A DNA stretch of 27,334 nt, taken from assembly GCA_002720055.1 (NCBI GenBank), contig PBGH01000019.1:1-27334 (forward strand), read 5' to 3'. Shown here one piece after another: positions 16,301 to 23,080 of this stretch (the first letter of the stretch is position 1; each line of letters starts with the position of its first letter). The notes beneath the pieces were generated by a model. The model made no database searches and was not told the DNA's origin. It was given only the letters and a program-made list of their open reading frames with translations. The position numbers and the translations under genes were made by a program. Source of the DNA: Methanobacteriota archaeon (GTDB lineage: Archaea > Thermoplasmatota > Poseidoniia > Poseidoniales > Thalassarchaeaceae).

Positions 16301-19300
16301 CAACTGTGAGGATAACGACGATGACGGCTTAGACACCGATCCAGATGAAGACGGAATCTATCAAGCCGTCTGGGATCGAGGGGTTCTAGGCCAGGGATTA
16401 CTATTTCCAACGTATTATGACGTAGACAATGACAATGACGGAGTTCCAGATGGCGAAGACCCGGACGACGATAACAACGGGATCCCCGATGAAGTCCAAG
16501 AGGCTCCTCCTTTCGGGTCGGATGCAACACCATCTTGTTTTTCAGGAGAGGAGCAGAGCCCATGGGATCATGATAACGACGGAATCCTAAACTGGGCTGA
16601 CAATGACTGGGACGGAGACGGAATACCAAACTCAATTGAACTCCTGAATCTTATTGATCAGCGAGGAACAGCCGACCCTATAGATGATATATGCTGCTTG
16701 AATTTCCCGATAGCTCCATGGGACCATGACAATGATGGCATCAGAGATGATTTTGACGATGACGATGATTACGATGGAATGAAGGATGAGGACGAAGTGA
16801 TGCTTTGGCCATCTAGATTCGGATTGGAATCTACAAATCCTTGGGATCATGATGACTTTGGTGGAGGAGTAGGTATAGCCAATCCAGCAAACAACACTAC
16901 TGGCCCTGACTACTTCGACGTCGATGACGACGGCGACGGACGGGTGGATCTTGATTGGAACAATCCCTCTGATGGAAATTGGGCTAATCCTTCAAATAAG
17001 ACCGAAGACGCGTCTGGCTGGAGCTCCGACTGGGATGCAGATAATGACGGAATTCTGGATGACGATGATAAGATTCCGACAAGGATTACTCTGTATTCCA
17101 AACCTGTTCTGTGGCTTGACGAAAATCGACCTGCAATATTCAATGGATCTGTTTTCTGGCTAGATGATACCGGATTCGTTCCTGCACCCGATTTACCGGT
17201 ACAAGTCCACATCAGGTATATCGAAAATGGGACATCTGTAATCGAGACAATAGATGTTCTTACGGATGAAAATGGGGAGTATATTGTCGGACAGTTCCTC
17301 TTCCCTGAGGACATACAAGTAGGTCCGAACACCACTTACGAAGTCTACTCAGAGGTCACCGAGATGTTCGTTCATGATTACAGCTCTACTTTGACAGATA
17401 CTGACGGAGATGGAATTGGAGATACAGGCTTCCCAGTGGAGGTTAGGGCTAATACAACAATAGGGTTTGTTGCCGGACAGAGGTTCAGAGCCGATGAGCA
17501 ACCTCTGAAGCTTGACTTCAAAGTTCACTACACCGCAGATTACAATCGGGGTATCTTCGATAATAGACTACCTTTCGCTCCGATCTCATTCACCATCAGT
17601 GATCCGGGAACTCAGTTCGGCAATATCACCGATCCAACAGTTTACGACGGTTATGGAAACGGGTACAGAGCAGACTCAGGCGGATGGGTCTCACTTTCGT
17701 ACAATCAGTCTGCAGATAATTGGGAGCAGGTACAATGGAACTCTCTTTTGGATAATGGTCTTGGCATCCCTACTGGTGGTTATGAGAGAATTAGTTGGAC
17801 AGAATGCCAATCCAATATTCCTGGTGAACACGCTGTAATAGAAAGCCCATATCAGTACAAGAACACAACCCTACCAGTAGGTGACTACAGCTTCGTTGGA
17901 TTCTCCAGGCCAGATCTAGGAGGATGTTTTGATGGATCATCTGAGTGGCCATGGGAGCATTTGGAGGGTTCGAAGACAGATACATTCTACATCCGTGCAA
18001 TGCACAGAATGTATGTCGAGGCCGAGATGTATGCCTCATCATTCAGACCAGTTTATTTCTGGGACGCAACCCAGTTCACCGGCTCGTCATTCGGCGCGTG
18101 GAGGGCACTATTTCACGCACCATCTCTGGTTAACGCCGGTATAACCTTCGCTGAGGCAAGCCTGGGCAAATCATACCCTATTCTGTGGGACGGGACACAA
18201 GTCGGACTTGATGAAATAGCCGATGGTGCTCTATCTCCATTCCTGTCCTCCAATGGTACTCACTGGACAATTTCCATGCAGAATGGAGCAGATTTCGACT
18301 CTCCTCCTTGTGGACCAGTCGATCCGTTGACTTCGTCTACTAGTGTGAGATGTGAGATAGTTCCTGAGATGTTCACAGGTGAGACGTTCAGAGTAATTGG
18401 ACACGTATGGAACCGGACCCTTGATCCTTGGACCCAGGATGCGATAGCCCTTCAGGTCGATATTGACAACAACGGAGTTTTCGCAGGCAGCCTCGAGACC
18501 GCGTTTTCAAGACGACCTAGCATGGTGGAGGGAATGGCTACTTTCGACTACAATTGGACCTGGTACTCTCAATACCCTGCAGGAACATTCGGAGTTAAGG
18601 CCGACTTCACCCTTTCCGATTACTACTTCACTGGCGATCAGGCACAGGTTCTCGCTGCAACTGGAGCATATGGCAATGTTTCAGTGATAGGTACTACTGA
18701 CTTCCAGCTGAATACCATTCCACGACTATATCGCGGTCAGAATACTACTGTGGAGGCTCGACTGATCGATAATGCATACCAACCGGTTAGAGAGGTTCCG
18801 ATTAACTGGACGTGGTCTGAAGACCTATCCAGCGGCGTAGCAATCACCGACAATAACGGAGTTTTCAGAGTAAACCTCACTGATATAGATACATTGGGGA
18901 ACTTCTCACTAGGATTTACATATTTGGGAGATTCTCTAAGACAAGGAAACTCAGCTGAAGTAAGCCTGTGGGTTGTTTCTAGAACATTCATCAATGTTCA
19001 GAATACAAGCTCAAATATTGTGTCAAACGGAGACCTCTGGTCATTTTCGGCTGCCGTCACTGACGATGCCAGAACACCATTTGAGAAAGACGCAGGACTA
19101 GGACTGAACGGATGTGCTGGAGAACTGAATGATGATGGATATGGCGTAGGGGGGAACATTACAGTAATTTTTGAGGGAATAGACTTCGAAGATAGAACCC
19201 ACAGACAAATTGTCAACGTTACATGTCCCAATGCAGGGTCAATCTCATACAGGACTTTCTTAGATCCTCAGCTTCTCAAAGACGATCCCTTCTCTTACTT

Positions 19301-21305
19301 GCCCGATGGATTCGGCCCTGTAAACGTCATAATCAGATTTGAGGAGAACCTCCCACATGAGGGATGCGAGCCTATCGACGCTGCAATGCTGACTACCTCG
19401 GGAGCATGGGATCCGTGTGTAATAATCCAGAACAGCGACCACTTCCGAAGAGTACTACAATTCCAAATCGACGGCTTTAGCCTAATTGGAAACACAGAAT
19501 TGGATGTCGAACAGCAGATTGTCTACACCTCCGAAATAGATCCCGACACCGGTCAAATCTTAGAGAAACCTATGATTGTGTCTGGACAGCTTAGAGATGA
19601 GTTGGGCGGCAATCTCACGAACCGGCAGATTCGGGTCACATACGAGATGGGATCAATGATTTTCGATCCTTTAGAGAATAGGATGAAGTTTAGAGCCGGA
19701 GATGCTGGAATCGAGGCATGTATTCCTGGTGCTACCAACGAAAATGGACTCTTCGACATCAACTGCCCACTAACCGGAGTAGATGCCGGGATGGCAAAGG
19801 TGAAGGTTGAGTACAATGCATGGGACCCTTTGAATAACGATCGATATAGATACAAAAACAAGACGCAGACGATGTTCTTCCCTGTATTCTCAAATTCGAC
19901 AATAGAGGTTTCGGAAGTCGGACCATTTAGATCAGATTATCTGACATACACGTTCCCGAATGGATCTACTTTTGATGTATTATACCTCAAAGAGGCTTTC
20001 CATATCAATGCCAAACTCTCTCAGTCAAATGGCAAGCCAGTAGGAGGAAAATGCGTCAACATCTATCTGGATCCAGAAATCAATACTCGACCTATTGCTA
20101 CGGCATTCACGACTGATGGTACTGGGGAATTCATTTGGTACTCCGCAGATCCAGACGATAACCCAAGTAGAAGGGGGGTTGAGCCAAGTGGAAACAACCT
20201 CGAGGGATTCAGAACTGTCAGAATCGCATATGAACCTGAGAAGTACGTTCCAGGGGGGTGTGATTACGAGGCTTTAGAGCCTAATCCAGTTCTCAACAGT
20301 TCGATAGCAGACGTCCAGGTTCTTGTAAGAAGTAAAGTCGATATCCTACTCAAGGAACACTGGTCAAGTCCTACTGGATATCTCGAGGGTGAGATGATTG
20401 CTGGAGAGGTGTCTATTCTGCGAGATAGACTCGATTTGACAGTCGAGGGACAGAGAGTTGAGTTCCATCGTCAGTTCTGGAACGGATCGGGATGGCAGAC
20501 CGAAAGGGTAGAGATATTGATTACCAACGAAAGAGGCTCTGCAAATTTCTCCTTCCCATACACAGGAGAAGTGATACCGGGGCACCCTGAGTGGACTGCA
20601 GAGGGAGGAAAGTGGAGAGTATTGGTACACTTCGAGTCTGCAGATGCAAACAAGCCATATTTCGTGGAGCAATGGCTAAACAGTACCCCCGAAATCCAAC
20701 TCGGAGCCGCTTCTACAGCCGGTAGTAGCGGAATTTGGACTACGCAAGTTATACTCCTTGTAGGAATCTCACTTTCTGGAGTTTTGTTGGCTGGTGCAGT
20801 GATGTACAACAACTACCGAGAAAGGAGGAAGGTCGAGGTGCTCAGAGGAATCCTCACTGATGCGCTGATGTCCTTGAAAGCTTCAAACAACTACATCGAG
20901 GCGATATTCTCCTGTTACAAGGATCTAATCAAGTACTTCAGAATGAGAGGAGCTATGAAGAAGGTTTTCGAGACTACTAGAGAGTTCGAAGAAGTAATCA
21001 ACAAAATGTTAGGAGGAATAGTGCCACCCGAGGAACTTGATATGTTCTTCTCGATCTTCGAGGAGGCAAGATACTCAGACCATGATATCGGTTCCGAAGA
21101 TAGGGATAGGGCAATACAGATTTTCCAGTCTATGATCGGTAGGATGAACAGATCATTGGGTGATAGCTTACTATCTAGGAGTTCAGCGAATGAGTCTTAT
21201 CTATACGGGCCTTCAGTGAAGGCAGGACAATTCGTCGATGCTGATGGAAACATTAGGTTTGCAGGCATTGATGACTCTGTTGACGATGAAGGGTTCAAGA
21301 TTTGA
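13377..21305 (+). CDS. Giant membrane-anchored surface protein with calcium-binding (TSP3-like) repeats
   Basis: A 2642-residue protein. Residues 12-31 form a hydrophobic signal/anchor segment after a Lys-rich start. Residues about 119-1232 hold some 35 Asp-rich repeats of the DxDxDGxxD kind (such as DDDNDGI and DHDNDGI), typical of thrombospondin type 3/calcium-binding repeats, interrupted by Trp/Pro/Cys-containing inserts. Residues about 1233-2450 are beta-rich with many Asn-x-Thr/Ser sequons and segments like DENGEY, DNNGVF and NENGLF, suggesting serial Ig-like or carboxypeptidase-regulatory-like domains. A single membrane helix spans about 2458-2477, followed by basic RERRK and a 165-residue cytoplasmic tail that resembles DUF4129. 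The extracellular part thus faces out. Likely roles are a calcium-stiffened stalk, adhesin or polymer-binding protein; no catalytic motif was seen. An SD (GGTGA) supports the start. Acidic composition is unlike the neighbours but suits seawater. Confidence 0.9.
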   Translation: MNINNEKSTKKTVLVAISLVALMVLSTQLSIFNDGKKDTEDQKQIEITKRTAFQQIEQIPGANLVENQLQSVQSIPFFHSPFLDPFYNDPAAIYGKVSDITALTLDPSYGFFLEETNTDDHDNDGIDDLNDLDDDNDGINDLIERFDGCYGTDPYDHDNDGIQDEFDWDDDNDGILEGPIDYSQGQDPWNVSSDRHVLPNVTHPWTGQPVGVDYLVDQNPMDHDNDGIPDEDIDGSGRGSYDEDDDNDGRIDQFVWPCDFDGDGIQDYFDLDDDGDGILDINDIHPWDPEQTSNISQSPGILWDDWVRWDAIDYAQYVDGVDYVAMHALQHPRDQAFTDILDGDLDGDGIPNFLDPDNDNDGSPDSSDTDDDNDGLADMYDVDDDNDGIPDECRQLDTNGDGQGDYPTQSFNNAVPSIETPGEDCEIDYDGDLDDDRFRAIDKDYDLVWDWLDPDLGGTTTPDNPTPLGDGNNPWDLDNDGLRNEVDPYPLNDSAEVVTWDCASVANPNPQQPSDNCVLWRTSYTGFNDWDGDGVNNWVDVDDDNDGILDWLDIDEDCDLDNDADLHELNGSMFRDDGPNDIDTDIDGDGLQNDEDWDDDNDGINDFFDPDDGNCGVVDIDNTDNFWGNSWPQGDGDAIDGSTDSQLYANLDSTYWNITWGFNPFNIDNSFMLDYNGYDESSFPPTPGKIPEMYWFLLMKWSPYNGGNFFDIDIDGDSLINGIDVDQDADGLPDWWDQDEGNDGVLDVDDVKMGGSLDGNSCGPTFAALVVQTPVPGEIQCGHYYAYLYKFPLLTPTQSSGQVFTVPYSSRPDSVWDDGAYNGDNHPTGDGKCDNNCFYFTFDPQSNPTPSVAYSYNQIKNNRDLWIAYLGVTEFQFFQWTSDVNNNFFPDEIADELDDFEDPDIDCGQPMPTVSWVPNCMYNNTNDLDDDWDIVYDHFDVDDDNDGTWDFLELDFNDDLDDDSSIEEPYYFTGSNCEDNDDDGLDTDPDEDGIYQAVWDRGVLGQGLLFPTYYDVDNDNDGVPDGEDPDDDNNGIPDEVQEAPPFGSDATPSCFSGEEQSPWDHDNDGILNWADNDWDGDGIPNSIELLNLIDQRGTADPIDDICCLNFPIAPWDHDNDGIRDDFDDDDDYDGMKDEDEVMLWPSRFGLESTNPWDHDDFGGGVGIANPANNTTGPDYFDVDDDGDGRVDLDWNNPSDGNWANPSNKTEDASGWSSDWDADNDGILDDDDKIPTRITLYSKPVLWLDENRPAIFNGSVFWLDDTGFVPAPDLPVQVHIRYIENGTSVIETIDVLTDENGEYIVGQFLFPEDIQVGPNTTYEVYSEVTEMFVHDYSSTLTDTDGDGIGDTGFPVEVRANTTIGFVAGQRFRADEQPLKLDFKVHYTADYNRGIFDNRLPFAPISFTISDPGTQFGNITDPTVYDGYGNGYRADSGGWVSLSYNQSADNWEQVQWNSLLDNGLGIPTGGYERISWTECQSNIPGEHAVIESPYQYKNTTLPVGDYSFVGFSRPDLGGCFDGSSEWPWEHLEGSKTDTFYIRAMHRMYVEAEMYASSFRPVYFWDATQFTGSSFGAWRALFHAPSLVNAGITFAEASLGKSYPILWDGTQVGLDEIADGALSPFLSSNGTHWTISMQNGADFDSPPCGPVDPLTSSTSVRCEIVPEMFTGETFRVIGHVWNRTLDPWTQDAIALQVDIDNNGVFAGSLETAFSRRPSMVEGMATFDYNWTWYSQYPAGTFGVKADFTLSDYYFTGDQAQVLAATGAYGNVSVIGTTDFQLNTIPRLYRGQNTTVEARLIDNAYQPVREVPINWTWSEDLSSGVAITDNNGVFRVNLTDIDTLGNFSLGFTYLGDSLRQGNSAEVSLWVVSRTFINVQNTSSNIVSNGDLWSFSAAVTDDARTPFEKDAGLGLNGCAGELNDDGYGVGGNITVIFEGIDFEDRTHRQIVNVTCPNAGSISYRTFLDPQLLKDDPFSYLPDGFGPVNVIIRFEENLPHEGCEPIDAAMLTTSGAWDPCVIIQNSDHFRRVLQFQIDGFSLIGNTELDVEQQIVYTSEIDPDTGQILEKPMIVSGQLRDELGGNLTNRQIRVTYEMGSMIFDPLENRMKFRAGDAGIEACIPGATNENGLFDINCPLTGVDAGMAKVKVEYNAWDPLNNDRYRYKNKTQTMFFPVFSNSTIEVSEVGPFRSDYLTYTFPNGSTFDVLYLKEAFHINAKLSQSNGKPVGGKCVNIYLDPEINTRPIATAFTTDGTGEFIWYSADPDDNPSRRGVEPSGNNLEGFRTVRIAYEPEKYVPGGCDYEALEPNPVLNSSIADVQVLVRSKVDILLKEHWSSPTGYLEGEMIAGEVSILRDRLDLTVEGQRVEFHRQFWNGSGWQTERVEILITNERGSANFSFPYTGEVIPGHPEWTAEGGKWRVLVHFESADANKPYFVEQWLNSTPEIQLGAASTAGSSGIWTTQVILLVGISLSGVLLAGAVMYNNYRERRKVEVLRGILTDALMSLKASNNYIEAIFSCYKDLIKYFRMRGAMKKVFETTREFEEVINKMLGGIVPPEELDMFFSIFEEARYSDHDIGSEDRDRAIQIFQSMIGRMNRSLGDSLLSRSSANESYLYGPSVKAGQFVDADGNIRFAGIDDSVDDEGFKI
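13731..17072 (+). repeat. Array of Asp-rich calcium-binding repeat units (coding)
   Basis: About 35 degenerate units encoding DxDxDGxxD loops occur within the giant gene, recurring as GATGATGACAATGATGG- or GATCATGATAACGACGG-like DNA strings. Units often occur in pairs with 12-13 residue spacing (for example around residues 122-150), as in thrombospondin type 3 repeats, and are separated by longer non-repeat inserts. One more isolated unit (TDTDGDGIGD) is encoded at 17394-17423, beyond the array. The repeats vary in codon use, so the array is old and not a recent tandem expansion. Confidence 0.88.
20855..21155 (+). other. DUF4129-like cytoplasmic domain of the giant protein
   Basis: Residues about 2494-2593 after the transmembrane helix form a helical domain. 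The pattern CYKDLIKYFRMRG, then ETTREFEEVI, then FFSIFEEARYSDHDIGSEDRDRAIQIF matches the layout of DUF4129, whose usual form is 'aYr.ll..L...G......T..Ef...v......l..lt..fe.arYg......ed...a...l'. DUF4129 is known as the C-terminal tail of membrane transglutaminase-like proteins; its function is not established. The match was made by eye. Confidence 0.55.
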
Positions 21306-21332
21306 TTAATTGTACTTTAACGATTCTGTACT

Positions 21333-21346
21333 GCCCCCTATGGGGC
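21333..21346 (+). terminator. Short GC hairpin after the giant gene
   Basis: GCCCC at 21333-21337 pairs with GGGGC at 21342-21346 around a 4-nt loop (CTAT), 28 nt past the giant gene's stop and before the ribosomal promoter. It could mark the transcript end, but the stem is short and no U-run follows. Confidence 0.3.
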
Positions 21347-21356
21347 GCCCGCAGGA

Positions 21357-21363
21357 TTCATAA
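21357..21363 (+). promoter_or_regulatory. Promoter-like motif upstream of the ribosomal gene cluster
   Basis: TTCATAA followed by CACGG lies 52 nt before the L18e ATG and repeats the motif found 57 nt before the giant gene. A start of transcription near 21385 would leave a leader of about 25 nt with a strong SD (GGAGG, 21396-21400). Confidence 0.35.
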
Positions 21364-21408
21364 CACGGACTTTGGTGGCCGCGCTACCCAACCACGGAGG
21401 CGCAAGTA

Positions 21409-21774
21409 ATGGGCAAGCCCGACAGAAAGACAAATTCGACTCTAGTATCTCTTATTGGCGATCTAAAGGAACATGGCAGATCCACAGGTTCTGCCATATG
21501 GAGGGACACTGCTACCAGACTGTCCTCTAGCCGAAAGAACTGGGCAGAGCCCAACCTCAGTCACATCTCTAGGAACTCCTCAAAAGAAGAAACCATCCTA
21601 GTGCCGGGTAAGGTTTTGGGTAGTGGCGAGATTAGCGGAGGCCAGACCGTAGCTGCATTCAGCTTCAGTGATGGTGCAAAGACAAAAATTGAGTCTTCAG
21701 GCGGACGAACGCTGAGCATTAGGGAACTGATGGAAGAGAATCCTAAGGGAAAGGGGGTGAGAATTCTTGTCTGA
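21409..21774 (+). CDS. rpl18e: Ribosomal protein L18e (eL18)
   Basis: An archaeal/eukaryotic large-subunit protein of the L15/L18e fold, absent from bacteria, which marks the genome as archaeal. The 121-residue protein shows KTNSTLVSLIGDLKEHG at the N-terminus, the central LVPGKVLGSGEISGGQTVAAFSFS (family 'v.vpGkVLg.G.l...v.va...fS'), and a C-terminal [27 protein letters not shown] lies 8 nt before the ATG. It heads the conserved archaeal order L18e-L13-S9-RpoN. Its last 8 bases overlap the L13 start. Confidence 0.95.
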   Translation: MGKPDRKTNSTLVSLIGDLKEHGRSTGSAIWRDTATRLSSSRKNWAEPNLSHISRNSSKEETILVPGKVLGSGEISGGQTVAAFSFSDGAKTKIESSGGRTLSIRELMEENPKGKGVRILV

Positions 21775-22249
21775 ACAAACGATGGTGTACGACGCTACTG
21801 ACAAGATTCTTGGTAGGTTAGCCAGTCAAGTTGCAAAGCAAATGATTTCAGCAAGAAAGTCCGGTACACAACAGCGTGTAATCATTATCAATGCCGAGGG
21901 AGCAATAGTATCTGGTCCAAAGTCAAAGGTACTCAGTGATTACAGGGCAAAATACAACTTGAATCACGCTCGAAAGGGTCCATTTTTCCCCAGGATGCCT
22001 GACAAGATTATCAAGAGAACTGTACGAGGAATGCTTCCTTATCAGAAGAATAGCTCAGGAAGAGGGGCACTCAGAGACCTCCGAGTAATGATTGGTACCC
22101 CGTCTAACCTGAATGGCGATAATCTTCCAGAAGGCCACGAGTGGGGATCTACAGAGAAAATAGATAGAAATGCTCCGAATAAGTTTGTCAGCCTCGGAGA
22201 GATAAGCTCTCATCTGGGAGTCGACTCATCGAGATGGGAGGGACAATGA
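21767..22249 (+). CDS. rpl13: Ribosomal protein L13 (uL13)
   Basis: Large-subunit ribosomal protein. The 160-residue sequence has the typical start [38 protein letters not shown], and the archaeal-type signature [29 protein letters not shown]. The TTG at 21767 is chosen because GGTGA at 21756-21760 is correctly spaced (6 nt) ahead of it; an ATG at 21782 would begin MVYDATDK. It overlaps the L18e gene by 8 bp, and S9 starts one base after its stop. Confidence 0.95.
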   Translation: MSEQTMVYDATDKILGRLASQVAKQMISARKSGTQQRVIIINAEGAIVSGPKSKVLSDYRAKYNLNHARKGPFFPRMPDKIIKRTVRGMLPYQKNSSGRGALRDLRVMIGTPSNLNGDNLPEGHEWGSTEKIDRNAPNKFVSLGEISSHLGVDSSRWEGQ

Positions 22250-22250
22250 T

Positions 22251-22688
22251 ATGGCCAAGAAGAAGGGTAGCAAGGTTGTGAACACTAGCGGAAAGAGAAA
22301 GACCGCTATAGCTCGAGCGACTCTAAAGGCAGGGAAGGGACGTGTAAGGATTAACGGTAAGCCTATCCACATAATGGAACCAGAGCTAGCTCGGAGAAAG
22401 GCGCTTGAGCCAGTCAGAATCGCTGAAGCTATGAACAGAATTGACAGAGTCGATATCTCAGTCGATGTCAAGGGAGGAGGACAAATGGGACAAGTCGATG
22501 CAATCAGGACTGCGATCGCCAGAGGACTAGTGAAATTCAACGATGGTGCTGAGGGAGACGACGAGGAACTCAGAGACGAGTTCATCAGGTTCGAAAGGAA
22601 GATTCTCGTAAATGATCCTCGCAGGAAAGAACCCAAGCATCAAATGGGTCGCGGTGCTCGCAAGAAGTGGCAGAAGTCGTACAGGTAG
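22251..22688 (+). CDS. rps9: Ribosomal protein S9 (uS9)
   Basis: Small-subunit ribosomal protein whose C-terminal tail reaches the P-site tRNA. The 145-residue protein shows [28 protein letters not shown], then [23 protein letters not shown], and the basic C-terminus with [24 protein letters not shown] ending, as expected, in a basic-aromatic-Arg tail. A GGGAGGG SD inside the end of L13 precedes the ATG. Its stop codon overlaps the SD of rpoN. Confidence 0.96.
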   Translation: MAKKKGSKVVNTSGKRKTAIARATLKAGKGRVRINGKPIHIMEPELARRKALEPVRIAEAMNRIDRVDISVDVKGGGQMGQVDAIRTAIARGLVKFNDGAEGDDEELRDEFIRFERKILVNDPRRKEPKHQMGRGARKKWQKSYR

Positions 22689-22696
22689 GTGAAAAG

Positions 22697-22903
22697 ATGC
22701 TGATACCGGTTAGATGTTGGAGTTGCGGAAAGGTCATTGCTCACAAGTATCAAGAATTCAGAGAAGCCGTAGACGAGGGTAAGGACGCAGGCCAAACACT
22801 AGACGAATTAGGCTTTGCACTCTATTGCTGTAGAAGGATGTTCGTAGGTCATATCGATCTAATTGATGAAGTGGCACCATTCAGTATCGATAGGCAGCAC
22901 TGA
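22697..22903 (+). CDS. rpoN: DNA-directed RNA polymerase subunit N (Rpb10)
   Basis: A small zinc-binding subunit of archaeal RNA polymerase, homologous to eukaryotic Rpb10. The 68-residue protein starts MLIPVRCWSCGKVIA, with zinc ligands Cys7, Cys10, Cys44 and Cys45 (CWSCG and YCCRRM). An open frame extends ten codons upstream, but the ATG at 22697 is right: family members begin at exactly this motif, and GGTGA at 22688-22692 overlaps the S9 stop at proper spacing. In many archaea rpoK, enolase or S2 genes follow; here a tRNA gene does. Confidence 0.96.
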   Translation: MLIPVRCWSCGKVIAHKYQEFREAVDEGKDAGQTLDELGFALYCCRRMFVGHIDLIDEVAPFSIDRQH

Positions 22904-22950
22904 GACCCGTCAGGGCTTTGACTGGTAGCCTCCTCGGTTAAATCCCAAAG

Positions 22951-23028
22951 GGGCCTGTAGGTTAGTTTGGCCTATACTTCGCGGCTGGGGGTCGCGCGAC
23001 CCAGGTTCAAATCCTGGCAGGCCCACCA
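22951..23028 (+). tRNA. tRNA-Pro (anticodon GGG)
   Basis: A complete cloverleaf can be folded by eye. The acceptor stem is GGGCCTG (22951-22957) with CAGGCCC (23018-23024), discriminator A and an encoded CCA. The D arm has A14, G18G19 and A21, with one U-U mismatch. The anticodon stem is CGCGG/TCGCG around loop CTGGGGG, giving anticodon GGG at 22987-22989 and G37, as expected for proline. The T stem is CCAGG/CCTGG with loop TTCAAAT. No intron is present. It is 47 bp after rpoN with no clear promoter of its own, so it may be processed from the ribosomal transcript. Confidence 0.95.
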
Positions 23029-23080
23029 TACTGTCGATCAAAAAAGGTCAGTTTGAAGTCTACCGGCCCTTTGCACAATC

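Noticed and set aside
13696..16850. Many open frames antisense to, or out of frame with, the calcium-repeat array
   Set aside because: They consist of His-, Ser- or Ile-rich low-complexity peptides produced by reading GAT/GAC-rich repeats in other frames.
13731..17072. Repetitive DNA considered as a CRISPR or minisatellite
   Set aside because: Units are degenerate, of variable spacing, and all keep one reading frame encoding DxDxDG loops, so they are protein repeats.
21306..21408. Possible tRNA upstream of rpl18e, as found in some archaea (tRNA-Leu)
   Set aside because: No T-arm consensus or 7-bp acceptor stem can be formed; the stretch holds only short hairpins, a promoter-like motif and an SD.
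22667..22696. Ten-codon upstream extension of rpoN
   Set aside because: Rpb10/RpoN proteins start at M-[IL]-[IV]-P-V-R-C, and the GGTGA at 22688-22692 serves the ATG at 22697.
22938..22943. TTAAAT as a TATA box for the tRNA gene
   Set aside because: It lies only 8 nt before the mature tRNA 5' end, too close for an archaeal promoter unless the start is internal.
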